Below are positions 1-7,664 of a DNA stretch of 64,000 bases, in pieces (within the stretch, counting starts at the first letter, position 1; the number at the start of each line of letters is the position of its first letter). The notes below the pieces were generated by a model. It was not told where the DNA came from, searched no databases, and saw only the letters and a list, made by a program, of their open reading frames with translations. The stretch is from Planctomycetota bacterium (lineage in GTDB: Bacteria; Planctomycetota; J058; JAJDCP01): contig JAJDCP010000070.1 of assembly GCA_029260765.1 (NCBI GenBank), positions 1-64,000 of the forward strand. Reading direction: 5' to 3'. The translations under genes were made by a program, and so were the position numbers.

Positions 1-232
1 ACGCGGCTTGCAGCCGCTGTAGCGTCGGTCTATGACCGACGGCAACACCGACCTGCATAGATTCACCCCAGATCTTCGGCGCACCCGCTGCGCACGCGGC
101 TTCCGGCGCTCACAGAGCGCCGCTACAGGGGGAGGAACCGCTGCGCACGCGGCTTCCGGCGCTCACAGAGCGCCGCTACAGGGGCGAGGAACCGCTGCGG
201 ACGCGGCTTGCAGCCGCTGTAGCGTCGGTCTA
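1..232. repeat. REP-like palindrome cluster, mixed orientation
   Basis: Four related palindromes share the consensus TGTAGCGnCGnTCTrTGAnCG. One lies on the plus strand at 18-42 (8-bp stem CGTCGGTC/GACCGACG). Two are inverted at 103-127 and 156-180 (stem CGGCGCT/AGCGCCG, loop CACAG). A truncated plus-strand copy lies at 218-232. The inverted copies sit in 53-54 bp direct repeats (85-137, 138-191), and the first 32 bases recur at 201-232. This is the pattern of clustered REP/BIME elements, which are known to be mobilised by RAYT (Y1) transposases. No transposase gene is visible here. Confidence 0.75.
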
Positions 233-731
233 GAGCAGGGCCCTGGCAGGGGTCTCTCAGGGAAACTTGGCTCATCCGCGGAGATCGGTCTCGCCGGCAG
301 GGTCGAGTAGGCCGGGACGTTCCCGCATGACCGGATCTCGCTTCTTCGCTTCTCCACTTTCACCGCACCCGTCGCCGAGAGGCATTCCTCAAAAGTGTTG
401 GGCGTCGAGCTCCCACACCGGTTGTTGCCCGCCGGATAGCCAGCCGGCCGCACCCCGGAGACCGCCAAACTCCAGGCTAGGGTGGGCCGCGTGCGGGCCG
501 GGCGGAGTCTCTCGCCCCAAGTACGACCTCGCCTGGAGAGCTCTAGCCGGCCGAGCTCCAACGACGCCTGCCAAAACTCACGCGCAAAGCGTAGCGCACG
601 GCCGCTTGACGGAGTATTCTTTCGAATTCAAGTGCGCTTCTGACGTCACAGATGCAGCAACGATTGCCTCGGGCGTCGCGCGAACCCCAACCTGCCACGC
701 GCTGAGCGAGCCCGCTTCCAAGGAGTTTCTG
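233..731. other. Long leader/intergenic stretch, no gene seen
   Basis: About 500 bases precede the secreted-protein gene at 732. The reading frame of that gene stays open back to 267, but the conceptual extension is low-complexity Pro/Arg/Ser and would bury a normal signal peptide and a good ribosome-binding site, so it is treated as non-coding. No convincing promoter pair was found. A perfect TGACGTCA palindrome occurs near 640 and is probably chance. Confidence 0.5.
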
Positions 732-1352
732 ATGCTGAAGAACAGTCTCGTCCTGCTGGCGCTTGCTGCCTCGCTGGCGCTCGCCCAGGATGCTGAGCGG
801 GTCGCTGGAGCCAGCCTGATCACCGAAGAGGGAGACCTGCAGCTCCTGTACATCGATCTTCTAGGCCTTCCGTGCGACCAGGAAGATGTCGACTTGTTTC
901 TCGCCTGCATGGACCCCATGGACACGTGGGCGAGCGCCAACAGCGAAGCCTGGGCCGAGGTGGACGCCTCAGGAGCCGACCTCGGAACGATCTTTGGCCT
1001 CGGCGTCTGGGCCGAGGTTGAGGTCACGGCTGCCGAGTTCGTCGCCCTGTTGGTCAAGATCACCGGTGCCAAGGAAGTGGCCAACGGCGCTATGAACGTC
1101 GAGGAATTCAAGCAGATGGCTGCCTACTTCGAAGGGATGGCCAAGGACCCAGCGATGGGAGAAGAAGACCGGGAAGAAGCCAAGCAGGGATTGGAAGCCG
1201 CCAACAAGATGATCGCCACCCTGCAGAGCTACCCCGAAGGCAACATCGAGCTGTACCGCAGCAACAAGGAAAAGATCGATACCGCAGTCGAGCGCTTTCA
1301 GAACATGGGCGAGACCAGCTCTGACGGGCCCAAGGACGACGCTGGCGAGTAG
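732..1352 (+). CDS. Secreted helical protein of unknown function
   Basis: Predicted 206-residue exported protein. The ATG at 732 is chosen because AAGGAG lies at 720-725 and a classic signal peptide follows (basic MLKN, a Leu/Ala hydrophobic core, likely signal peptidase I cleavage after SLALA). The mature part is acidic and Met/Ala/Glu rich, probably all-helical, with two Cys around residues 49 and 60 that could pair in the periplasm. No family was recognised. A strong hairpin terminator follows about 20 bases after the stop and is shared with the convergent lipoprotein gene. Confidence 0.75.
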   Translation: MLKNSLVLLALAASLALAQDAERVAGASLITEEGDLQLLYIDLLGLPCDQEDVDLFLACMDPMDTWASANSEAWAEVDASGADLGTIFGLGVWAEVEVTAAEFVALLVKITGAKEVANGAMNVEEFKQMAAYFEGMAKDPAMGEEDREEAKQGLEAANKMIATLQSYPEGNIELYRSNKEKIDTAVERFQNMGETSSDGPKDDAGE

Positions 1353-1373
1353 CCTGTTCTTGAACGCTTCGCA

Positions 1374-1411
1374 CGCGAGCCGAGCCCTGCTCAGCTCGCG
1401 TTGTCCATTTT
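1374..1411. terminator. Hairpin terminator between convergent genes
   Basis: The stem CGCGAGC-c-GAGC pairs with GCTC-a-GCTCGCG around a CCT loop (1374-1400, 11 bp with one mismatch), followed by TTGTCCATTTT. It lies between the stop at 1352 and the convergent gene ending at 1430, so it can end the plus transcript and perhaps both. Confidence 0.75.
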
Positions 1412-1429
1412 GAACGTCGCGCTGTGGCG

Positions 1430-2242
1430 CTACGGCTGGTCCAGAAAGCTGCGGGTCTCGTCCAGCTTGAATGCAAGACCCGCCTCTACGATGCTGACCA
1501 CGCGACTCCGGATCAGCGCACCCAGCACCTGCTTGCGGGCCGCGACTTGCGCCGAGTACTCCCCACTCTCGGCTTGCTGCAAGCTCTCGAGGGCCTCGCT
1601 GAGCTCTTGGGCAGCCCTCTGTTCGCGCACCCGAAGTTCCTCGTGCTGCTCGGCCAGCCGTGCTTGTGCGTGGGCCTCGATCTGCGGCAGCCGCTGGCGC
1701 AGAACGGCGCGCCAGTCTGCCTCTTTGCGGTAGCTCCAGCCCTGATAGTAGCTGCTCCAATACACAGGTAGATAGACGTCGAGAAATACGGGCTCGCTAT
1801 AGACCATGCCGTCCTTTTCCCGGTCCTGCCCGCGCTTCCAGACCTGCTCCAGATTCTCGCCAGGCCCAGGCCCCTGCTCGCCATAGCGCCAGGTTTCCTC
1901 TCCGCGCATCCGCCAACGGTACGCATGCCCGCGGGCCAACTCGTCGGCGTCCAGCGCTTGCTTCTCTGCTTCGGGAAACAGACCGATGCGTACGTCCTGC
2001 TCCTGATGGACCCACCCGTGGCTACGTTGGAACGCGTGGCGCAGCGTGTCGAACAGATACTGGTCGGTCTGCGCGTCCAGCTGCACCCCGTGTTTCTGGG
2101 CTTCGGCCTCGATGGCCTGTCGCTGGGTCGCGATCCGCTCGAGCCCAGGAAACTGGTGCGCCTCGAGATTGCGGCTGCTATCTCCGCAGCCCAGGACCAC
2201 CCCGAGTACAAGGAGTAGCGTGTTTCGGCCCACCCCTGACAT
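1430..2242 (-). CDS. Lipoprotein with C-terminal coiled coil
   Basis: Predicted 270-residue lipoprotein. The ATG at 2242 is preceded by GGGGAGG and starts a short lipoprotein signal peptide ending in the lipobox VLGC. The mature protein begins CGDSS and is strongly charged. It has an aromatic-rich middle (VYWSSYYQGWSYR, about residues 155-170) and a long Glu/Gln/Ala/Arg-rich helical C-terminal part likely to form a coiled coil. No known domain was recognised. It is transcribed alone and converges on the secreted-protein gene at 732-1352. Confidence 0.75.
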   Translation of the reverse strand: MSGVGRNTLLLVLGVVLGCGDSSRNLEAHQFPGLERIATQRQAIEAEAQKHGVQLDAQTDQYLFDTLRHAFQRSHGWVHQEQDVRIGLFPEAEKQALDADELARGHAYRWRMRGEETWRYGEQGPGPGENLEQVWKRGQDREKDGMVYSEPVFLDVYLPVYWSSYYQGWSYRKEADWRAVLRQRLPQIEAHAQARLAEQHEELRVREQRAAQELSEALESLQQAESGEYSAQVAARKQVLGALIRSRVVSIVEAGLAFKLDETRSFLDQP

Positions 2243-2636
2243 GGAAACCTCCCCTCTCGCATGGCGAGCGTGCACAAGGCCCGGCCCAACAGCTGCTCCA
2301 GTGTAGCGCGGGAGGCCCATCGCTGCCTGGCCGCCCCCACGCCGTCAACCAGCGCGGGCGGGCAGTGCGTGGCAGCCCTAGACAAGATAAAGCGGAGGGA
2401 GTCGGGATCAGCACCGACGGGGCAGGAGACCCGACGACCGAGGACTCTTGGTGGATCACCAAGACCCAGGCCTGCTCCCAGAGCCCCGTCCCGCGTTGCG
2501 TGGCAAGGTTGATCCCCTCGCGGAGCGGAAGAACACCGTCCAGCGAGCCATGGCGCTTGAGCTTCGAAACCCGCCCGGGTACCGTACATCCACGACCGCT
2601 CCCTCAACCCGGAGCCTGCAACAAACAGGTCTCAGC
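2243..2636. other. Divergent intergenic region, nothing identified
   Basis: This 394-base region separates a minus-strand lipoprotein gene from a plus-strand membrane-protein gene and should hold both promoters. No confident -35/-10 pair or repeat was found. Open frames crossing it are Arg/Pro-rich and look non-coding. Confidence 0.4.
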
Positions 2637-3281
2637 ATGTTTTTGGGTCCTCTGGAAGTCATCGTCCTCGCGCTGCTCTTTCTGGCCGTGATCGTGGGTA
2701 TCGCCGTGACTCTGCGGGGAAGCACGGGCCCGAACCGGCGCCGTCGCGTCGTGGTCCTGATGGTCGCGGCGGCCCTGCTGATCGTGCTGCTCGGCCTGGG
2801 AGTTATGGCCGGCCTGGCCTGGACGGCCCGGACGAACAGCCTGGGAGCCGTCGAAGTCAGCGTGCACAACCTCCCCGTCAGCCCGGTCTGGACGGAGGTG
2901 GCAGACCTGCCCAGCACGCTGACCGGGGTTCTTGAGCACGGGCAATGGGATCCGAATCTGGAAAAGCTGGACGCCGGACGCGGCCCCGAGATCTCCCTCA
3001 AACTCAGCGATGGACGCGACCGCATCGTGCTGGAAGCGGACTTTGATCTGCGCGTGCAACTGCAACTGCTCGACGAGGGGGATTTCGCCTACGTCGAGGT
3101 CCGCCACAGCACGAGCCACGGCGGCAAGCTCGACTGGCGTGCGGCCATCGATCTGCGCTGGCAGGCCGACAGCAACCAACTGGCCGTCGACGTCTACGTC
3201 GGGCCGCCCGACGGTGCCCTCCAGACCACCACCCTGCGCTTCCACGTCTCCCCCGCGGGACTCGAGCTCGTGCAACCCTGA
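2637..3281 (+). CDS. Small membrane protein, two N-terminal helices
   Basis: Predicted 214-residue inner-membrane protein. The ATG at 2637 opens a hydrophobic helix (FLGPLEVIVLALLFLAVIV). A short basic loop (RRRR) and a second helix (about residues 38-60) follow, then a soluble domain of about 150 residues rich in alternating hydrophobic/charged stretches, probably beta, facing the periplasm by the positive-inside rule. The ribosome-binding site is weak, so the start rests on the membrane segment; the frame is open further upstream but looks non-coding. No family was recognised. Confidence 0.65.
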   Translation: MFLGPLEVIVLALLFLAVIVGIAVTLRGSTGPNRRRRVVVLMVAAALLIVLLGLGVMAGLAWTARTNSLGAVEVSVHNLPVSPVWTEVADLPSTLTGVLEHGQWDPNLEKLDAGRGPEISLKLSDGRDRIVLEADFDLRVQLQLLDEGDFAYVEVRHSTSHGGKLDWRAAIDLRWQADSNQLAVDVYVGPPDGALQTTTLRFHVSPAGLELVQP

Positions 3282-3320
3282 GAGGATGGCCCTCGCGATG
3301 GCCTGGGCAGTGCCACCGCA

Positions 3321-3342
3321 CGGGCAGCCGGCAGGCTGCCCG
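3321..3342. terminator. GC-rich hairpin, possible terminator
   Basis: A perfect 9-bp stem CGGGCAGCC/GGCTGCCCG with a 4-base GGCA loop lies between convergent stops at 3281 and 3395. It has no T-tract, so it may act with Rho or only as a 3'-end stabiliser. Confidence 0.4.
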
Positions 3343-3394
3343 GCCGGGACTGCAACGACATGTTCGCGGCGCACCTTCCCGTGCGGCGGCGGGA

Positions 3395-3859
3395 CTAGCC
3401 GGCGCTAGTCGTCGAAGGCACTGTCCCGCTCATGAACAGAGCCCCTTCGGCATTGCGGCGGCGCACCAGGCCAGGAAGCGTCTTGCCTTTCGACTTGACC
3501 CACTTGCGCAGCTCTTTCGGCACGGCAGCGTAGTCGCCCTTGTTCAGCTTGCGACGCAGCGTGGAACGCGCGAGGTTGCCCGACCCGAGGTTGAAGGTGA
3601 AGCTGACCAGCGCATCGAACTGGGGCTGGCTCAGCCTTGCGCGGATCAACCTGCCGACGGCCCGTTCAGCCGTAGCCACGTCTTTGCGCAACAAAGCTTC
3701 GGCCTGCGCCTTCGTAAGCGGCTTGTCGAAGCGCTCTCCACGCTGCAGCTTATGTCCGTAGCCGATGGTCTTGTGCCCGCCGCTGTCCTTGTAGACAACG
3801 GGGCTGTAGCCCTCGAAGTGCTTGATCAAGTCGAGGCCGGTCTGGCTGATGCGTGCCAC
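3395..3859 (-). CDS. GH24 phage-type lysozyme
   Basis: Peptidoglycan muramidase of glycoside hydrolase family 24 (T4 lysozyme type), 154 residues. The signature HFEGYSPVVYKD-GG-KTIGYGH gives the triad Glu16, Asp25, Thr31 with the same spacing as T4 lysozyme Glu11-Asp20-Thr26. A downstream AFDALVSFTFN-type motif is present. The start is GTG at 3859 with AGGAG seven to ten bases upstream. There is no signal peptide, so export would need a holin or lysis. No phage genes surround it; it sits between two membrane-protein genes, suggesting a domesticated or horizontally acquired endolysin. Confidence 0.9.
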   Translation of the reverse strand: MARISQTGLDLIKHFEGYSPVVYKDSGGHKTIGYGHKLQRGERFDKPLTKAQAEALLRKDVATAERAVGRLIRARLSQPQFDALVSFTFNLGSGNLARSTLRRKLNKGDYAAVPKELRKWVKSKGKTLPGLVRRRNAEGALFMSGTVPSTTSAG

Positions 3860-3871
3860 GTCGACTCCTAT

Positions 3872-4804
3872 TCAGGCTGATGCGCCCTTGATTGTACCCG
3901 CAGCCACCGCAGCAGAGCTACCGCCCACACGCCCCTGCCAGCGCGAAGCCAACCACACGCACAGACACGCATGGCCGACGCCAGCCACCATATCGCATAC
4001 CCAGTGGAAGCCCAGATACAAGGTCGAAGCCATCACCAGCGCGGCACTCACGCCCGCCACCGCACCCGCTCGTGGACCCACCCGCCGCAACAGCAGCCAG
4101 GCCGTCACGGCGATGGCAGTATGCAGGCTGGGGAAGTTGTTCTCGATGCCCCGCATATCCCGGAACAAGGGCTCGATCGCCGGATCGAGCTCGACCGTCA
4201 GCAGGCGGGCCTTGACGGCCATGGGCCCCAGCTCGGCGTACCAGGTTTCGCGCACCGAAAAGAACATGAAGAACGGCAGCGCCACGAGCTGGTTCAGCAG
4301 CAGTGCACGCACCGCCACGCCCACCAGAGCTCTCCGCTCGAGGTTGTGCAGAACCAACAACGCACAGCCATAAAGCGCGGGAAACAGACTGACATACACG
4401 TACAGGAAGAAGCCGATCAGCCAGGCTGGAGCATAGCTCTGCAAGCTCGCGGTCAGCCCCCCCTCGAGCGCGTAGATCGCGGGGCTGAAGTCCTCGACGC
4501 CGTGCAGATCTCGGGCGAGCTGGGTGAACCATGGATCGACCAGGTTCTGTAGATAACCGAGCAGCAGGAACAAGCCCACCCCGAGGCACGCGTAATGGCC
4601 GGGCCGCGTGCCCCAGGCATCGCCAAGCAACCGGCGCAGCGCGGGAAGAAACGCCTGGCGTGGGCGCATCAGCCGGAACAGCCCCACCAGGCTGGCGACC
4701 ATCAGTCCACACTGCAACAGGGCGTAGCCCAGGGCCGACACAGCTTCCCTCCAACAGGCACTGCTATGAGCGCGAGGCTCAGCCTGCCCGCGAGTCGGGT
4801 ACAT
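3872..4804 (-). CDS. PAP2/Aur1-like membrane phosphotransferase
   Basis: Predicted 310-residue polytopic membrane protein with about six to seven helices. The C-terminal half carries the PAP2-type catalytic motifs NFPSLHTA (His about 231) and HWVCDMVAG (His about 267, Asp about 271). The arrangement is closest to the Aur1/inositol-phosphorylceramide-synthase-like branch (PSLH then HxxxD), which transfers lipid head groups or phosphate at the outer membrane face. The substrate cannot be told. Its ATG lies 26 bases inside the 3' end of the upstream kinase gene, so translation is probably coupled. Confidence 0.75.
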   Translation of the reverse strand: MYPTRGQAEPRAHSSACWREAVSALGYALLQCGLMVASLVGLFRLMRPRQAFLPALRRLLGDAWGTRPGHYACLGVGLFLLLGYLQNLVDPWFTQLARDLHGVEDFSPAIYALEGGLTASLQSYAPAWLIGFFLYVYVSLFPALYGCALLVLHNLERRALVGVAVRALLLNQLVALPFFMFFSVRETWYAELGPMAVKARLLTVELDPAIEPLFRDMRGIENNFPSLHTAIAVTAWLLLRRVGPRAGAVAGVSAALVMASTLYLGFHWVCDMVAGVGHACLCVWLASRWQGRVGGSSAAVAAGTIKGASA

Positions 4805-6269
4805 CGACCTCGGTTTCCCGCTTTTGACGAAGCTCTTCGATCAGATCGTAGAGCTCAGCAAAGTCTGACCAGCGGTCGCTGGGGTCTTTCTCCATCATCT
4901 TTTTGATCAGCGCAACGAAGGAATCGGACAGGCCCAACTCTGGAAATCGCTCGCGCGGGTCGGGAAACGCGTCGCTGCAGTGCATGAACATGATCGTGAC
5001 GGCCGCATCCCCATCGAAAGGCACGTAACCCGTCGCCAGCCGGTACAGGCTGGCCCCCAGGCTGTAGATGTCGCTGCGGGCATCGACATTCGAGCCGTTG
5101 GCGCATTGCTCCGGAGACATGTAGTGCGGCGTGCCCATCGTGGTGCCCGTGGAGGTCAGGCGCACCTCTTCGACGCTGCGTTTGGCCAGTCCGAAATCGC
5201 AGATCTTGAGCTGACCCTTGCGCGTCAGCATCAGGTTGGCCGGCTTGATGTCCCGGTGGATGATGCCCTGCGCACGGGCATGGTCGAGCGCCGAGACCGC
5301 CTGCGCAGCGATATCCAGACACAAGACTTCCGGCAACGGCCCCTCGCTGTCGACGATTCTGTTGAGGCTGCTCCCGTCGACCAACTCCATGATGATGTAG
5401 GGGACGTCTTCGGCAGAACCGACGTCATAGGCCTGGACGATGTTCGGGTGGTTCAGAGCAGCCGCCAGCTGCGCTTCCCGCTTGAAGCGCATGAACATCG
5501 CCTGATCGATGTCTCCATCGAGGGTCAGGAACTTGATCGCCACATAGCGCTGCAGGCTGAGCTGCAGATACTTGTAGACATTTCCCATCGCGCCTTCGCC
5601 GAGGAAGGCGAGGCGCTGGTAGCCGGGAATTTCCAAAGTCTCTTCGCGACTTCGAGCGCCTATCAGATCGCGCGTGGGGCGCCGGAACCTGTGGCTCTCT
5701 TCGCGACGCCGGCGGGCCTCCATGAAGCCTTCCAACTCGGCTTTCCCAAAGCTCTCGAGCCAGGCACGGAACGGAGAGAGCAGGCGTTCGAGCAAGCGCT
5801 GGCGCACGCCCTGGTGCACGCGGGGGCGCTCGAGCAGGTCCGCTGCTTTGCGCTCGATCACCTTGTCTTCGCGGGCCAACTTGCTGCGTTGTGCAGAGCA
5901 GACCCGGGGATCCTGATCTTTCCCCAGGTATCCCAACTCGAGCAGGATCTGGCCGATGCGGGAGGTGAAGTGCAGGGACTGCTGGATCTCGAGGGCCTCA
6001 TTGATCTGGCCCGGACTGGCGAGCTTGTTCCGCAGCACCGCGCGCACGTAGATGCTGTCTTCACGCCTCTGCTTCACCAGCTGCACCAAGCTCTGGATGC
6101 GCTGCCAGGTGTTTTCGTCGATGTCACCGGTGCGGAACATCAGGCGTGCCAGGGAAGGCGCATCGTCTTCGCGCTGCCGTTCATCGAGGCGTGCGAGGAC
6201 CTGCTTGCTCGTAAGCTCACCCGCCCACAGAGCGCACGCCGCAAACGCCAGGTCTTCGCAGTACCCCAT
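4779..6269 (-). CDS. Ser/Thr kinase with paired MshEN-like N-terminal modules
   Basis: Hanks-type protein kinase, 496 residues, no membrane segment, hence cytoplasmic. The start is ATG 6269 with GGGGGA upstream. The catalytic domain covers about residues 215-485: Gly loop GEGAMGNVY, VAIKF lysine, HRDIKPAN (about 338), DFGLA, and GTPHYMSPEQ; all key residues are intact. The N-terminus holds two pairs of about 24-residue helical units, each pair split by about 5 residues (for instance around SLHFT before SRIGQILLELGYL), a layout like MshEN/GspE N-terminal domains. It overlaps the PAP2-like gene and is divergent from the FHA-GGDEF gene at 6582. Confidence 0.88.
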   Translation of the reverse strand: MGYCEDLAFAACALWAGELTSKQVLARLDERQREDDAPSLARLMFRTGDIDENTWQRIQSLVQLVKQRREDSIYVRAVLRNKLASPGQINEALEIQQSLHFTSRIGQILLELGYLGKDQDPRVCSAQRSKLAREDKVIERKAADLLERPRVHQGVRQRLLERLLSPFRAWLESFGKAELEGFMEARRRREESHRFRRPTRDLIGARSREETLEIPGYQRLAFLGEGAMGNVYKYLQLSLQRYVAIKFLTLDGDIDQAMFMRFKREAQLAAALNHPNIVQAYDVGSAEDVPYIIMELVDGSSLNRIVDSEGPLPEVLCLDIAAQAVSALDHARAQGIIHRDIKPANLMLTRKGQLKICDFGLAKRSVEEVRLTSTGTTMGTPHYMSPEQCANGSNVDARSDIYSLGASLYRLATGYVPFDGDAAVTIMFMHCSDAFPDPRERFPELGLSDSFVALIKKMMEKDPSDRWSDFAELYDLIEELRQKRETEVDVPDSRAG

Positions 6270-6581
6270 CGGTGTCCCCCAGAGTCTAGCATCATACCCT
6301 GATGCCCTTCCGATTGCAGCGTCACGCATGAGCAGAGGCCTCTCAAACGCTGCAGGCAGCGGAGTACACAGCAGCGGCTGGACGCCGGCTGGCGCTTGGT
6401 TCATGATAGACCAGAAGTTTGTCGGTATCTGGAGTCAACGCTGGTGGAAAACCCGAAACAAGCCCAAGACGGCGGAGGCACCTACCGCAGCGCCACCACT
6501 GATGCGCTGTTTCTCGGCTTCGGCCAGGAGCCCGACCCCAATTTTGTGCATTGGCGTGACGCGGCAGTCAACGAAGAGGAA

Positions 6582-7664
6582 ATGGAGACACGCCCGGTCC
6601 CGAGCTTCGATCCCCAGACGCAGCTCAGCGGCATGAGCCTGGTGATCGTGCGCGGAGAGAAGCTGGGAAAAAAGCTACCTTTGCCTCTGGCAGGGCTGAC
6701 CGTCGGCCGCTCACCGCATTGCGAGATCGTGGTCGGGAAATCTGGGGACGGAACCAGCCGCCGCCACGCCCGGCTCTTTTTCGAGGCGGGCGCCTTGACT
6801 GTCGAAGACCTGGGCAGCACCAACGGCTTGCTGGTCAACCGACGCCGTTGCAGCCGAAGCGTGCTCCATTCCGGAGATCTGCTACAGATTGGGGCGACCG
6901 TCTTCCAGGTCCAGAGCAAAGGCGCCGATACGCACCGGCATGCGATGGTCCCTGCCACCGCGCTGGAAGATCCGCTGACGGGCGGATTCAGCTGGCAGCG
7001 CTGCGAGGCAGAGTTGCTGAAGACAGTCCCCGACCTCAAGACCCGCACCGATCCCTGCTGCGCCCTGTTGGTCCACATCGACTACTTCCGCGCTTTCCAC
7101 CAGACCCACGGGGACGCTGCCACCAATCAGGTACACGGCCAGGTCGCCCGCTTGATCGCGGCGACGCTGCGTGCGGCCGACTTCTCCTGTGTGTTCAGCC
7201 GCGACCGCTTCATCGCCGTGATCCCTGATGTCGACACCCGTGGGGTCGAGGAGGTTGCGCGCAGCCTCTGCCGCCTGGTGGCAGACTTCCGCTTCGTGAT
7301 CAACGGCGCCCCCCGGCCGCAGACCGTCAGCGTCGCCTATGTCGCGCTCGACTTGAAACTGCTTTCGCTGCAGGACACCATCGACGGCATCCGTCGCTGG
7401 ATTCCGCAGGCCCTGTCACGAGGCGGCAATCAGGCCCTGGAAGCCGACCTCAGCCAGGCGCAGAAGCAGACGCCGGCTCACGAAAAGACCGTCGTCATCG
7501 AGGCCCCGCCCTCCGACAGCGCCCTCGACAGGCTTCTGAAGGCCAGTGAAGACGCGGGAGTGCTGTTCGCCTCCGATCATGATGCCGATGTCTTCGAGCT
7601 TCCCCAGCCCTCCACGGAGAAACCTTCAGAGACGTCCAGCAACCGACCCCCGACGCTATTCTGA
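6582..7664 (+). CDS. FHA protein with degenerate GGDEF-like domain
   Basis: About 360 residues. An FHA phosphothreonine-binding domain (about residues 17-95) shows GRSPHCEIVV, SRRHARL and LGSTNGLLVN. A GGDEF-fold domain follows, but the GGDEF turn reads FSRDRFIAVIPD in place of YGGEEFAILMP, so it is unlikely to make c-di-GMP. The Pro/Ser-rich C-terminal tail has no domain. The start at 6582 is preceded by AAGAGGA at short spacing; ATG 6633 is the alternative. It is divergent from one Ser/Thr kinase and overlaps the 3' end of a second, so it may read their phosphorylation. Confidence 0.8.
   Translation: METRPVPSFDPQTQLSGMSLVIVRGEKLGKKLPLPLAGLTVGRSPHCEIVVGKSGDGTSRRHARLFFEAGALTVEDLGSTNGLLVNRRRCSRSVLHSGDLLQIGATVFQVQSKGADTHRHAMVPATALEDPLTGGFSWQRCEAELLKTVPDLKTRTDPCCALLVHIDYFRAFHQTHGDAATNQVHGQVARLIAATLRAADFSCVFSRDRFIAVIPDVDTRGVEEVARSLCRLVADFRFVINGAPRPQTVSVAYVALDLKLLSLQDTIDGIRRWIPQALSRGGNQALEADLSQAQKQTPAHEKTVVIEAPPSDSALDRLLKASEDAGVLFASDHDADVFELPQPSTEKPSETSSNRPPTLF

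Noticed and set aside
85..232. CRISPR-like array from regularly spaced repeats
   Set aside because: The units are palindromes in both orientations, the 53-54 bp periods are identical throughout with no unique spacers, and no cas genes are near.
267..731. N-terminal extension of the secreted-protein gene
   Set aside because: It would bury a perfect signal peptide and the AAGGAG site before 732, and its conceptual sequence is low-complexity.
3395..3859. Lysozyme as evidence for a prophage in the window
   Set aside because: No integrase, capsid, tail, holin or attachment site is visible around it.
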